Shown here in pieces: positions 25,237-34,973 of a stretch of 64,000 nucleotides of DNA (the first letter of the stretch is position 1; every line of letters begins with the position of its first letter). Origin of the DNA: DFXE01 sp032054765. GTDB taxonomy: Bacteria > Bacteroidota > Bacteroidia > Bacteroidales > Tannerellaceae. Below the pieces are notes generated by a model. It saw only the letters and a program-made list of their open reading frames with translations. It had not been told where the DNA came from and did no database searches. Where the stretch lies: NCBI GenBank assembly GCA_032054765.1, contig DAMBSC010000012.1, forward strand, positions 62,001-126,000, given 5' to 3'. The position numbers and the translations under genes were made by a program.

Positions 25237-25317
25237 AACTATGTATCGTATTCCCGTAAAGTATGTATACTTTTTTCGAAAAGTATTAATACTTTTTCCG
25301 GAAAAGTATGTATTAAA
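25237..25317. repeat. 22-nt-period array with AAGTAT core
   Basis: Cores aactatgtatc, aagtatgtatac, aagtattaatac and aagtatgtatta start at 25237, 25259, 25281 and 25304 (steps 22, 22, 23). The third unit contains the perfect palindrome AAAAGTATTAATACTTTT (25279-25296), which also occurs in both copies of the 243-bp direct repeat. The remaining bases up to 25690 are A/T-rich and hold nothing I recognise. Confidence 0.75.
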
Positions 25318-25690
25318 TAGCAACATATTGAAGAATGGGGAAATCTGACTGTAAATCAGTAATTTGCATGTTTCCCCTCTGCAATATGGAAGCCAAAAAA
25401 AGACTGAAAAAAGCCAAAAGAAGACAGAGTTTCGTTACTAACTCGTTACGATGAGTAAAATGGAAATAGTTGATAATTGGAAATTTAAGAAGTATGGATT
25501 TTACTATTGAGAAGCATGAATACATAAATTTCATTTGTTTTTCAGCCAATATTAATAATGCAAATATAGTTTTATTCTACAAATTCAGAAAAAATAAAAA
25601 TTTCAGTTTCTTTTTCTTTGATAATCAATATTTTGCGTAGCTTCTAATAGCTTAAATATAAATAATTTTATAAATTAATAATTTGAGGAT

Positions 25691-25818
25691 ATGAGAAGTA
25701 CATTTTCTGTGCATTTTTATTTGAAAAAACAAGAAATGCAAAATGGCAAAGCACCTATTTATGCACGTATAACCGTAGATGGTAAGCCAAAAACATTTAG
25801 TACTGCAAAAGGTCGGTA
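25691..25818 (+). pseudogene. N-terminal fragment of a CTn-type tyrosine recombinase
   Basis: Opens MRSTFSVHFYLKKQEMQNGK and goes on to 'APIYARITVDGKPKTFSTAKG', the conserved arm-binding N-terminus of Bacteroidota conjugative-transposon integrases. Homology ends at about 25815 and the sequence continues straight into the convergent RteC 3' end (stop codon 25822). The SAM-like and catalytic domains are absent, so this is a deletion scar. Confidence 0.8.
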
Positions 25819-25821
25819 TTA

Positions 25822-26655
25822 TTATTTCCTACCCATACGCCGTAATAAAGCGTCTTTCAATTTATCAAGAAATGGTGTAGGAATATTTCGTATTTTTAAT
25901 TCGCCAAAACTTCGCGACAGGTTGCTGTCTAATTGAATATTAAATACGTTTTGGATATAGCTGTAAAGTTGTGTGAGCGGTACATCACCAAATATTCCGG
26001 CACTTTCCCATGAAACAATTTGTTCCTGTAATTCTACTTTTGAGCCTTTCCATGTTAGTTTGGTGGCAGGAAAGCCGAATGAACTGACTTTCATACCATT
26101 ATCATCCAGCAGTTCTATTTCATGCGTTAGATAGGCGGAAAGCATATCATTCGCCAAAATCTTTGCCACTTTGAAACCGCAATTAGTGGAAAAATTAGGA
26201 TCAAATTCGTAATAGAATGTTTCGAGGTATTGCTCCATATCTGGCTTACCTCGTAGGAAATAAGTAGTATCTAAATGAGAGGAGCAGGAACGGTAATAGC
26301 GGATAAAGTCAAGCCGTTTACAGTTATATTTGTTTATACCATCTAATATTTCGCTTAGGTATTCCCGTTGCTTGTCAATACCATACCCGTAGGGCGATTC
26401 ATTTCAATATTATAAATCTTTCGATAGTATATCAAGCGAGAACATAATCTGGGTTTTGCCTCCGTGAAAAAGAATATTTCCTCCTCCTCGTCTTTGAAAT
26501 TATATGATAGGATAAAGGCTTTCATTTGATTAAAATGCTTCAGTAAGTATGCGCGAAGCCTCCAAGGACTTCGTAATCATGCTTATTTCGGAGCATTCTA
26601 TTTGCTCAATTTTTGCATCTATTTCTTTTTTAAGGCGGGATGTAAATTGGAGCAT
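25822..26655 (-). pseudogene. Frameshifted RteC-family regulator
   Basis: Begins MLQFTSRLKKEIDAKIEQIE at 26655 and ends 'NIPTPFLDKLKDALLRRM' at the intact stop codon (25822). These are the N- and C-termini of RteC, the regulator of conjugative-transposon excision and transfer in CTnDOT-like elements. Two single-base frame changes interrupt it: one near 26540 (after 'RILTEAF') and one near the ggg run at about 26390. The three frame segments together cover the full length. It may be a true pseudogene or contain homopolymer errors. Confidence 0.75.
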
Positions 26656-26708
26656 AAATCTATATTTAGCTTTTCATAATAAAATGAAAAGTCGAGTCAT
26701 AATATCTT

Positions 26709-27620
26709 TTAATTAAATAATTGCCTGTATTCAATTGGCGTTTGATTCGTTTTGTTTTTAAACAATTTATTAAACGATTGAGGATACTCAAACCCCAACT
26801 GATAGGCTATTTCACTAACAGAAAGTTCTGTCGTTGTCAGAATATCTTTGGCATATTCTATTAATTTATCGTGTATTATTTGTTGTGCAGTCTGTCCTGT
26901 CAATTGTTTCAAACAATCGCTTAAATATCTGGGAGTCAGATTTAGCTGGGAAGCCAAATAAGAAGTGGTGGGTAATTTCTTCTCATTTGTATTTTCGAAA
27001 TGATTAGTCAAAATATCTTCAACCTTCTTCAATAAGTCACTATTGATTAATTTCCGCGTAATGAATTGCCGGTTATAATATCTATTGCAATAGGTAAGTA
27101 ACAGGTCTAAATTGGCAATAATAACTTCTTGACTGAAAGCATCTATGGGTAATTGATATTCGTTTTCTATTTGTTGAAAAATATTTTCAATGGATTGCTG
27201 TTCTTCTTCAGAAAGTATCAGAGCTTCATTAACGGCATAATCAAAAAAACCATAGGTTTTTATTTTCTGTTGTAAAGGGTAGCTTCTCAAGAAATCGGGA
27301 TGTATGAGTAATAGCCATCCTGACGAGGGAAAGATATTACCGGGTTCTAGGATATTAACCTGTTTAGGAGAAAAAGCAGACAACACACCCTCATCAAAGT
27401 CATACGTGGATTGTCCGTATTGAAGTTTACATTGGCAATCTTTTTTTAGAGTAACCTGATAAAAGTCCGAGATCGTTTTTGTACGTTTCTCCAATTCAAA
27501 TTCAGGGAAATTCTCAAATCGTAAAATGCTAAACAAAGGATGTTTAGGCTTTGCTATTCCCAAATATTGATGTAGCTGGGAGAGCGTTTTAATATGCAGG
27601 GTCGAAGTATATTTATTCAT
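26709..27620 (-). CDS. AraC-family transcriptional regulator (subfamily 1)
   Basis: 303 aa, same architecture as the product at 2528: N-terminal sensor with 'YLGIAKPKHPLFSILRFENF', a mid-region 'EGVLSAFSPKQVNILEPG' cupin strand, and the HTH pair 'TSYLASQLNLTPRYLSDCLKQLTG' and 'LSVSEIAYQLGFEYPQSFNKLFKNKTNQTPIEYRQ'. It lies 34 bp downstream of, and in the same direction as, the SDR gene at 27655, so the two are probably co-expressed. RteC remnants follow 50 bp further on. Confidence 0.93.
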   Translation of the reverse strand: MNKYTSTLHIKTLSQLHQYLGIAKPKHPLFSILRFENFPEFELEKRTKTISDFYQVTLKKDCQCKLQYGQSTYDFDEGVLSAFSPKQVNILEPGNIFPSSGWLLLIHPDFLRSYPLQQKIKTYGFFDYAVNEALILSEEEQQSIENIFQQIENEYQLPIDAFSQEVIIANLDLLLTYCNRYYNRQFITRKLINSDLLKKVEDILTNHFENTNEKKLPTTSYLASQLNLTPRYLSDCLKQLTGQTAQQIIHDKLIEYAKDILTTTELSVSEIAYQLGFEYPQSFNKLFKNKTNQTPIEYRQLFN

Positions 27621-27654
27621 TTTTCCTCATCTGTTTTTATGCCCAAATTTAAAA

Positions 27655-28455
27655 CTAAAAGTTCATTTTCTTGCGATATGACTTTGCAAAGTAGCCGGTA
27701 ATAATAGTATTGGGAATCAATGCTATCATTTTTGTTGCGAGTCTGTTCATTCTTCCTGAAACGATAGAATATTTCCTTTTATCCAATGCTTTTAATGCTT
27801 CATCAGCAACTTGTTCGGGCGTTTGCGTGAAATTATTATAATCAGCTCCCAGCGCTTTCCCTTTCTCATCTGCGATCCCGGCGGCTTTATTGAAATTGGT
27901 TTTGGTCAATCCCGGACATAATAACATAACGTGGATGTTGTACGGTTTGCATTCTGCCGCGATAGCTTGAGTGAATGAACGCACAAAAGCCTTACTGGCG
28001 GCATAAGTAGTCATGTAAGGTATAGGCATAAAGGCGGCTATGGATGCCACGTTTATTATAGTACCGCTTTTTCGTTGTTGCATTTGTGGCAAAAACAAAT
28101 GGGTAAGAGCAACCAATGAAGAATCATTCAACTGTATCAAATCTAATTCTGATTGTAGAGATAATTCCGAAAATACTCCACCCGAGCCAATTCCAGCATT
28201 GTTAATGAGCATTTCTATTTCCAAGCCTCGCTGCTGTGTTTCTTCAAAAATATATTTTGCAGCGTCAGGTTTCGCAAGATCGGCTGCAATGAATTGAACA
28301 TCGACACCAAATTTTTCTATAAGTTGCCTGCATTGATTTTCAAGTTTTTCAACGTTCCGGGCTACAAGTAGAAGGTTCTGTTTTCTTTCTGCTAATTTAT
28401 AAGCAAGAGCTTCTCCTATTCCGCCGGATGCACCGGTTATTAATACTGTTTTCAT
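27655..28455 (-). CDS. SDR-family NAD(P)-dependent oxidoreductase
   Basis: 266 aa classical SDR of the DltE/YqjQ type. TGASGGIG (residues 7-14), 'NNAG' (85-88), Ser138, Tyr151-x3-Lys155 (YAASK) and 'LCPGLTKTNF' are visible. Its C-terminal 'NRLATKMIALIPNTIITGYFAKSYRKKM' is an amphipathic or membrane-associated tail common in this subgroup. It pairs with the AraC gene 26709 and mirrors the SDR+AraC unit at 1528-3433. Confidence 0.93.
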   Translation of the reverse strand: MKTVLITGASGGIGEALAYKLAERKQNLLLVARNVEKLENQCRQLIEKFGVDVQFIAADLAKPDAAKYIFEETQQRGLEIEMLINNAGIGSGGVFSELSLQSELDLIQLNDSSLVALTHLFLPQMQQRKSGTIINVASIAAFMPIPYMTTYAASKAFVRSFTQAIAAECKPYNIHVMLLCPGLTKTNFNKAAGIADEKGKALGADYNNFTQTPEQVADEALKALDKRKYSIVSGRMNRLATKMIALIPNTIITGYFAKSYRKKMNF

Positions 28456-28470
28456 TCTTAATACTTTTTA

Positions 28471-28740
28471 TTATTTTAATTCGTGCGTCAAAGGTCGGGA
28501 TGAATATTCATTTAAAAGTATCCAAAAGTAGGATTCTTGTGTCCAGGATTTCAAAGTTGGATACACCTGCCCTATTTCATCAAATAAAACACTAAAACAG
28601 TAATCTATGTTGTAATTGGTTGAAGATGAAGTGTTATTCAATTTCCATGTTGAGCCTTTAGATTGTTCAGGAAATAAAGGGATACCTTTACCTAAAACTA
28701 TAGGGATATAACAAATTCGCATTTCATCTACTGCTCAATG
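28471..28740 (-). pseudogene. Remnant of a RibD-C/dihydrofolate-reductase-like protein
   Basis: 'AVDEMRICYIPIVLGKGIPLFPE' (split at a stop codon just upstream) matches the last conserved strand-helix of RibD_C-type reductases ('vvPVLLGkGipLF'). The rest of the domain is missing. The open part encodes 83 aa; the tail after 'NYNIDYCF' has no recognisable homology. It is likely not functional. Confidence 0.35.
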
Positions 28741-29109
28741 TTCCATCGCCATTTTCATAACAATTCAGTTCGATAGGTTTGAAGCTTTTATATTGCCTGG
28801 GGTTCTGAACCCAATAAAATCAGCCAGTATTTCAATAAGTTATAAAATTAGCTTTATCTTAGTCCCACGATTTACCCACGAGAGGTTTTCACCGTTTTAC
28901 AGCACTATGCTTGAGCGCTAAAGGATAGTACAAAGATAAAAATTCCGATATCCAAGTTAGTTGTTTTGGAAATATCTCTGTTAAAGAAAAGAGATTTCCT
29001 TTTATCAACCTGTGGATTATGCCGACTGTCAAAATACAAAAGTTCAATTAAGGCTACTGAAATTGAATATTCGGATTCTGAAAAACTACAAAGGAGATTA
29101 TAACTGACA

Positions 29110-29298
29110 GAAAAGTCTTTCCACCAGTGAACTCAGGACAGATAAACTTAGTGATTAAGGCCGATAACAAGAAACTGCGAAATAATTGAACGCTTGGGAT
29201 TTAGAAAAGAAACCCATTTCAAGGAAAGCTATTATTTGAGAGGAGAATGGGTAGACGATATAATTTATGCTAAGCTTAGAAATGAATGGAGTAGTTAA
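29110..29298 (+). pseudogene. C-terminal remnant of a RimJ/RimL-type GNAT
   Basis: 'INLVIKADNKK' is followed, after a one-base frame change at about 29180, by 'IIERLGFRKETHFKESYYLRG' and 'EWVDDIIYAKLRNEW'. That is the typical ending of GNAT acetyltransferases (acetyl-CoA-pyrophosphate loop helix and last two strands). The N-terminal half is gone. The surrounding 28.75-29.55 kb has no intact gene. Confidence 0.55.
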
Positions 29299-29576
29299 AA
29301 TGGGATTATGATAATTTATTATTCAAATGTAAAAAATAAAAAGCAATAAGCGGAAAAATGTAGGAAATTAGCTAAAAATGAGGCGTTTCGCACGCTTTAG
29401 GCTTTTATTTAAAAGCCTGTAAAAGTTAGTCGAAAGACACCCCACAGACTTTTCATGGTATGATGGATAAACTTATAGTTGATGAAAGAGTAAAAACGAA
29501 CAAATTCTGTTTCTCCCGTTTTATTTTAACATGCGCCTTTCCTCGCTCATTGTAAATTAAGAGCCTCCCAACTACC

Positions 29577-30188
29577 TCAATTACTAAATGCCACGGATTT
29601 CTCAGGCCTTACTAAACGTTCCAGAATAGCGCGTCCTTTCTCCGTGGTGAGACCTCTCAGAAAGCAGAAAAGGATTGTTTCGTGTACTTCAGTACAGGAA
29701 TAGCCGGAGAATGACTTGAAGGAATTATGCACTTTCAGATGTTCCCCGGCCAGTTTCACCACTATTTTGTAATTGATTTCAGCTTCGAATATCCCTTCTT
29801 CTACGCCTCGTTTGAACAGTTTCATCACTTTACTTTCAAATTTTTCGTTCCGTTTATTTTGTCCTTCTAAAGCATTGGGAAACAATGCCATTTCTTCGTG
29901 AAATTTCTGAGTTCGCCAATAGGGACGTTTCACAATTTCGCGGTTGAAAAGAATGATTGTTTCCAGTACCGTATAAGGCTTTTTAGTTAGGCTGTTCCAT
30001 ATATCTGTAAGCTTTCTCTCATGATATTCCAGCCCGTCTGACAGGAGGGCTTCCTTACTCTCGAAATGCTTGTACAAGGTACGTTTGGAGATTTTCAAAT
30101 GGTTTGCTATATCATTCATACTCACCCCCTTCATTCCATATTGCGAAAAAAGGTCCAATGCTGTTACTATAATTTGTTCATGTATCAT
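29577..30188 (-). CDS. TetR/AcrR-family transcriptional regulator
   Basis: 203 aa from ATG 30188; an in-frame ATG at 30218 would add ten residues. N-terminal TetR HTH: 'ALDLFSQYGMKGVSMNDIANHLKISKRTLYKHFESKEALLSDGL' (about 10-52). The C-terminal ligand domain is all-helical. It lies downstream of and in the same direction as the RND operon (OMF gene ends at 30348), so it is the probable repressor of that efflux system. Between them is a 22-nt-period array. Confidence 0.92.
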   Translation of the reverse strand: MIHEQIIVTALDLFSQYGMKGVSMNDIANHLKISKRTLYKHFESKEALLSDGLEYHERKLTDIWNSLTKKPYTVLETIILFNREIVKRPYWRTQKFHEEMALFPNALEGQNKRNEKFESKVMKLFKRGVEEGIFEAEINYKIVVKLAGEHLKVHNSFKSFSGYSCTEVHETILFCFLRGLTTEKGRAILERLVRPEKSVAFSN

Positions 30189-30244
30189 AATGGGATGTTT
30201 TAAAATTATAAGCATCACTTAAAAAAATAACCCCGGCGTACCGT

Positions 30245-30337
30245 TTAAACGCTGATATAGTTTTGTTAAACAGCGCCGGGGTTTCCATTAAACGAAAGGG
30301 GTGCTTCCGTTAAACGGCGTCGGGGTTCAGGTTAAAC
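30245..30337. repeat. 22-nt-period array with TTAAAC core
   Basis: TTAAAC starts at 30245, 30266, 30288, 30310 and 30332 (steps 21, 22, 22, 22), in units such as ccattaaacgaaaggggtgc and ccgttaaacggcgtcggggt. It occupies the whole gap between the OMF and TetR genes and could attenuate read-through. Confidence 0.8.
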
Positions 30338-30347
30338 AAAAAAAGGT

Positions 30348-31772
30348 CTACTCAATTCCACCGCCTAAAGCTCTGTAAAGATTAGACGTTGCCTGTAGCT
30401 GTTGCAACTTATCACCGACTTGATTGAGCTGGGCTTCCAATAAGCCTTGTTGAGCGCTTAATACTTCCAGATAAGTTGCCTCGCCGGCTTTCAATAGCTT
30501 GTTTGTATAATCCACTGCTTTTGTCAGGGATTCAACCTGTATGTTCCTGTCTTCATCCTTTCTTAAAGAAGTCTCATACGTATTGATAATATCTGAAACC
30601 TCTTGCCCTGCGGTTAAAACAGTTTGTTCAAAAGCCAGTAGCGTAGCTTGTTGCTCATACTTTGCCACTTTATATTGGGTAATGAGCTGCTTGCGTGCAA
30701 AGAGGGGCTGGGTAAGTCCTCCGGCTATACTGGCAAACAGGTTCTCGGGCTTGAAGAAATGACTAAGTCCGTTGATTGTTGAATAGCCAATCACACCCGA
30801 GGTCAAACTTATAGATGGATAGAAACTTGCCTGAGCGGCATTTGTCAACTCAAAAGCCGAACGGAAAGATAATTCCGCTTGTTGTACATCCGGGCGTCTC
30901 GACAACATTTGTACCGGTATACCGTAGTCCAGTCGTCGCGGCACGATCTGATCGGCTAAAGAAGTCCGCATGATTCCGCCGGGATTACGTCCCAACATGG
31001 TGCAAAGAGAGTTTTCAAGCTGATTGATACTGTTCTCTAAATCAGGTATGGATACCCGGACACTGTGCAGTGCCGCCCTTGTTTGCTCTACCGCGGCTCC
31101 CGTAGTCAAACCGGCTTCTTTCATCGCTTCCATTGTGACAAGGCTTTCTTCCATAAGGGCGATCATGTCGTTGGTATATTCCAATTGCTCATCGAGTGCC
31201 AACAGTGAATAATAGACGTTGGCAATGTTCGAGATTAATGATGTCTGTACCAGGTTTCGTCCGGCATAGCTATTAAGCATATCGGCATACTTGGCCCTGG
31301 ACTGGCGGTTCATTTTGCCCCATACATCCAACTCCCAGCTGGCAACGACTCCCAGTGTATAGTTTTCTTTATGATAGGCGAAATTGTTCCTGTCTTTGGG
31401 CGCTCCGGTCAAAGGATCGGCATTACTTAAACGTGTTTGTTCCACTTGCGCGGTCAATGCTACCTCCGGAAAATAAGCTGCCCGTGCCATACCCAAAACA
31501 GCTTCTGCCTGTTTGATACGTTCTGCCACAATCAGCATATTGTAATTGTTATTCAATCCCTCTTCAATATAAGATTGCAGGTATGGATCGGCAAAATATT
31601 CCCTCCACGGAATCGTCGCGATGGTGGTGGTATCGGTAGATGTAATCTCCCGGTACAATTCGGAACTGTCTATTTCGGGAGCTTTGTATCTATTGAGCAC
31701 CTGGCAGGAAGATAACCCCATCAACAGAATAATCGCTGCCAGAAGAACTTTTGCAAAATTTTTATATCTCAT
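30348..31772 (-). CDS. RND efflux outer-membrane factor (TolC/OprM-like lipoprotein)
   Basis: 474 aa. The signal 'FAKVLLAAIILLMGLSSC' with lipobox LSSC is followed by the OEP repeats of the NodT/CusC subfamily ('LNNNYNMLIVAERIKQAEAVLGMARAAYFPEV', 'LDVWGKMNRQSRAKYADMLNS', 'GIPVQMLSRRPDVQQAELSFRSA', 'QPLFARKQLITQYKVAKYEQQ'). It forms the outer-membrane channel of the tripartite pump encoded upstream. It starts 4 bp after the RND stop codon. Confidence 0.95.
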   Translation of the reverse strand: MRYKNFAKVLLAAIILLMGLSSCQVLNRYKAPEIDSSELYREITSTDTTTIATIPWREYFADPYLQSYIEEGLNNNYNMLIVAERIKQAEAVLGMARAAYFPEVALTAQVEQTRLSNADPLTGAPKDRNNFAYHKENYTLGVVASWELDVWGKMNRQSRAKYADMLNSYAGRNLVQTSLISNIANVYYSLLALDEQLEYTNDMIALMEESLVTMEAMKEAGLTTGAAVEQTRAALHSVRVSIPDLENSINQLENSLCTMLGRNPGGIMRTSLADQIVPRRLDYGIPVQMLSRRPDVQQAELSFRSAFELTNAAQASFYPSISLTSGVIGYSTINGLSHFFKPENLFASIAGGLTQPLFARKQLITQYKVAKYEQQATLLAFEQTVLTAGQEVSDIINTYETSLRKDEDRNIQVESLTKAVDYTNKLLKAGEATYLEVLSAQQGLLEAQLNQVGDKLQQLQATSNLYRALGGGIE

Positions 31773-31776
31773 GATT

Positions 31777-34700
31777 TTACTCAGTTATTTGATTGTTATT
31801 GGGTGTTTTGACAGGGCTTCCGCTTATACGTTCCTGCAAACTCTGGAATATGATATATAATGTCGGAATGATGATTATACCGATCAGGGTTCCGATCAAC
31901 ATACCTCCTACGGCACTGATACCGATGGACTGGTTACCGATGGCGCCTGCTCCGCTGGCAAACATGAGTGGCAATATTCCGCAAATGAAAGCGAAAGATG
32001 TCATCAGGATAGGACGCAAACGGGCTACGGCTCCATTAACGGCTGCTTCTATAATACTTTGCCCCTGCTGGCGGCGCTGTACGGCATATTCTACGATAAG
32101 GATGGCGTTCTTCGCCAACAAGCCGATAAGCATAACCATGGATATCTGTACATAGATATTGTTTACAATACCCTGGGGTGATCCGAAGATTTCGAGGAAA
32201 ATAAATACTCCGGCCAATCCTATCGGAAGAGAGAACAATACGGCCAAAGGAAGAATGTAGCTTTCGTAAAGCGCGGCCAATAATAAGTACACAAATATGA
32301 TACAGATAGCAAAAATAAGGGCGATCTGCGAACCTTGTCCGGTTTCTTCACGGGTCATACCCGAGTATTCGAATCCGTAGCCGGTAGGTAACGTTTCGGA
32401 GGATACTTTTTCGAACACATTGATTACGTCGCCGGTGCTATATCCTTTGGTGAAATCGGGAACGATGGTAAGGTCCATAGACTGGTACATATTGAAACGG
32501 CTTAACATTTGCGGACCGGTAACGTCATGTACGTTAATGAATTCAGTTATCGGCGCCATTTCGCCTGTTCCCGTCTGTACATATAATCCACTCAGGTCTT
32601 CCAATTTCTTCCGGTATTCGGGAGCAGCCTGTACCATTACGCGGAACTGTTTGCCATAGAGGTTAAAGTTCGATACATATATACTACCTACATATCCTTG
32701 TAAGGTGGTCAGTACATTGTTTAGCTCCATGCCGGCGGCTTTAATTTTAGGCATATCCACCGCTATTTCTTTTTGAGGGAAGTTAGGGTTGAAAGTGGTC
32801 ATCGCCACCATTATTTCATCCTGTTGATTCAATTTCCCTATCAGGTCGGTTGTTATGCCGTAAAATTTCTGGATATCTCCTCCTGTTTTATCCTGCATCT
32901 TGACTTCGACACCCGTACTCATACCAAATCCTTGCAGCGTAGGTGTTCCGAAGAACATACAACTGGCATCCGGTATATTCCGTGTCTTTTCAGTAAGAAT
33001 GGCAGCCACTTCGGAGGTAGTCAAATCCCGGTCGTTCCAATGCGCCATCTTTACGAAAAGAGAGCCATAAGAACTGGACATACCACCCAATCCGCTAAGG
33101 AAGTTAACCCCTGTAATATTGGTAACATACTCTACACCTTCTATTTCTTCAACTATCTTTATGATGTTCTGCACTACCGAATCTGTCCTTTCCAAAGAAG
33201 AACCCGGAGTAAGGGAAACGATACCCATTACGCCACCGCTATCTTCCTGTGGTACGAATCCCGTAGGAGTGGTCTTCATTGATCCATACAATATAGCGGC
33301 GAAAATAACGACAACGGTAACACTGATCCAGCGGTTTTTCTTCTTTCCGAGGAATTGCAGGGAGGATTTATATTTCTGTGTTCCCGCGCTGAATGCCACA
33401 TTGAAAGCGTAGAAGAAACGTTGCATAAAATTCTTCTTGCCGGCTTTCTGCATGTGCGGTTTAAGAAACACCGCGCAAAGTGCGGGACTCAGTGTCAAGG
33501 CGTTTACGGCAGAGATGGCAATGGAAACAGCCAATGTCAACCCGAACTGTTTGAAGAACACGCCCGATGTTCCGCCAATAAAGCTGACAGGAATAAATAC
33601 CGACGACATGACCAGTGTAATGGACAGGATAGCCGGAGCAATTTCTTTCATGGCTGCCAGGGTTGCCTTTTTCGGGTCGGTTTCGCCATTCTCCATTTGC
33701 GCGTGTACGGCCTCGACCACAATAATGGCATCATCGACCACGATACCGATGGCCAGTACAAGGGCAAACAATGTAAGGATGTTGATGGAGAATCCCATTA
33801 TCTGCAGGAAGAAGAATGTACCGATAATAGCTACCGGAACGGCGATTGCCGGTATGAGCGTCGATTTCCAGTCCTGTAAGAAGATAAATACGACTAAGAA
33901 CACAAGTAGAAGCGCTTCTACGAATGTATGTAATACTTTTTCGATAGAGGCATCCAGAAACTCGTTGGCATCCATCATATAAACAACCTCCATTCCGGGA
34001 GGGTAAGAATCGGAAGCATCGTCAATTACCTTTTGGATATTTTTGATCAATTCCTGGGCATTGGAACCTGCAACCTGGCTCACGGCTAAGAATACGGCTT
34101 CATTGCCGTTGGTTTCCGAAGTAACACTGTAATTTAATGAACCGAGTTCAACATCGGCCACATCTTTCAATCTTAAAACATGGTTATTCTGTGAGCGGAT
34201 TATTATATTTTCAAACTCTACGGGTTCTTCCAGACGTCCGGTGTATTTCAATGTATATTGATAAGTCTGGTCGGCGTTCTGCCCCAACTCACCGGGTGCG
34301 GCCTCCACGTTTTGGTCTTGCAAGGCAGCCATTACTTCCATCGGGCTGATTTTGTAGGATGCCATTACATCCGGCTTCAGCCAGATACGCATCGAATAGT
34401 CTTTCGCTCCTACTACAAGAGCGTCGCCCACTCCGTACACGCGTTTTATCTGGGGTATGATGTTGATATTAGCGTAGTTCTGAATAAACTCGCCATCATA
34501 TTCCGGATTGGTCGATGTCATGGAAATCATCAGTATATAGCTACTTAATTGTTTCCTGGTTATCACACCGATCTGTGTTACCTCTGTCGGTAACTGTGGT
34601 GTTGCCGTTGCTACAAGGTTCTGCACATTTACGGCGGCAATGTCGGGATCAGTCTCTTTTTGTAAAGAATACAGATACGTTTGCCGTCCCGCTGTTTGAT

Positions 34701-34945
34701 GCCGTAGAAGTCATATACGTCATACCTTCTACACCATTTACCGCTTCTTCGATCGGGATGATCACACTTTTCATGATTACTTCGGCATTTGCTCCCGGGT
34801 ATTGGGCTACAATCTGCACGGTAGGAGGTGCGATATCAGGGTATTGTTCAACCGGTAATGTATTTATACCTATGATACCTAATAACACAATAAATATTGA
34901 TATTACGGTAGATAAAACAGGTCTTTCTATGAATGTTTTTAACAT
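31777..34945 (-). pseudogene. RND multidrug efflux permease (AcrB-like), frameshifted
   Basis: Full-length HAE1 RND transporter of about 1055 aa in two frames. The first 98 residues (MLKTFIERPVLSTVISIF ... 'SGTANVSVFFTKRD', from 34945) contain TM1 and the PN1 strand. The other 949 residues (from 34626, starting in 'NLVATATPQLP') contain the remaining 11 TMs, 'GIVVDDAIIVVEAV' and 'FVPQEDSGGVMGIV'. The break is at about 34665 in an A5 run: removing one A restores 'FTKETDPDIAAVNVQNLVATATPQLP' in frame. It is the middle gene of an MFP-RND-OMF operon. I cannot tell whether the indel is real. Confidence 0.9.
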
Positions 34946-34973
34946 ATTGCTTTATTTTTATGATTCGGAGTAT

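Noticed and set aside
25313..25549. Minus-strand 78-codon ORF
   Set aside because: A/T-rich, no homology and overlapping the 22-nt array; no plausible start context.
28740..28980. Possible attachment-site or integrase relic near gggttctgaaccc
   Set aside because: Only a small palindrome (gggttctgaaccc); no matching att copy found elsewhere in the window and no frame with recombinase homology.
32773..33982. Plus-strand ORFs of 100-180 codons opposite the RND gene
   Set aside because: Antisense shadows of a strongly conserved gene; low-complexity composition and no homology.
31777..34945. Natural split RND permease (two polypeptides)
   Set aside because: The break lies within a periplasmic strand after TM1, and the missing residues appear in another frame after removing a single A.
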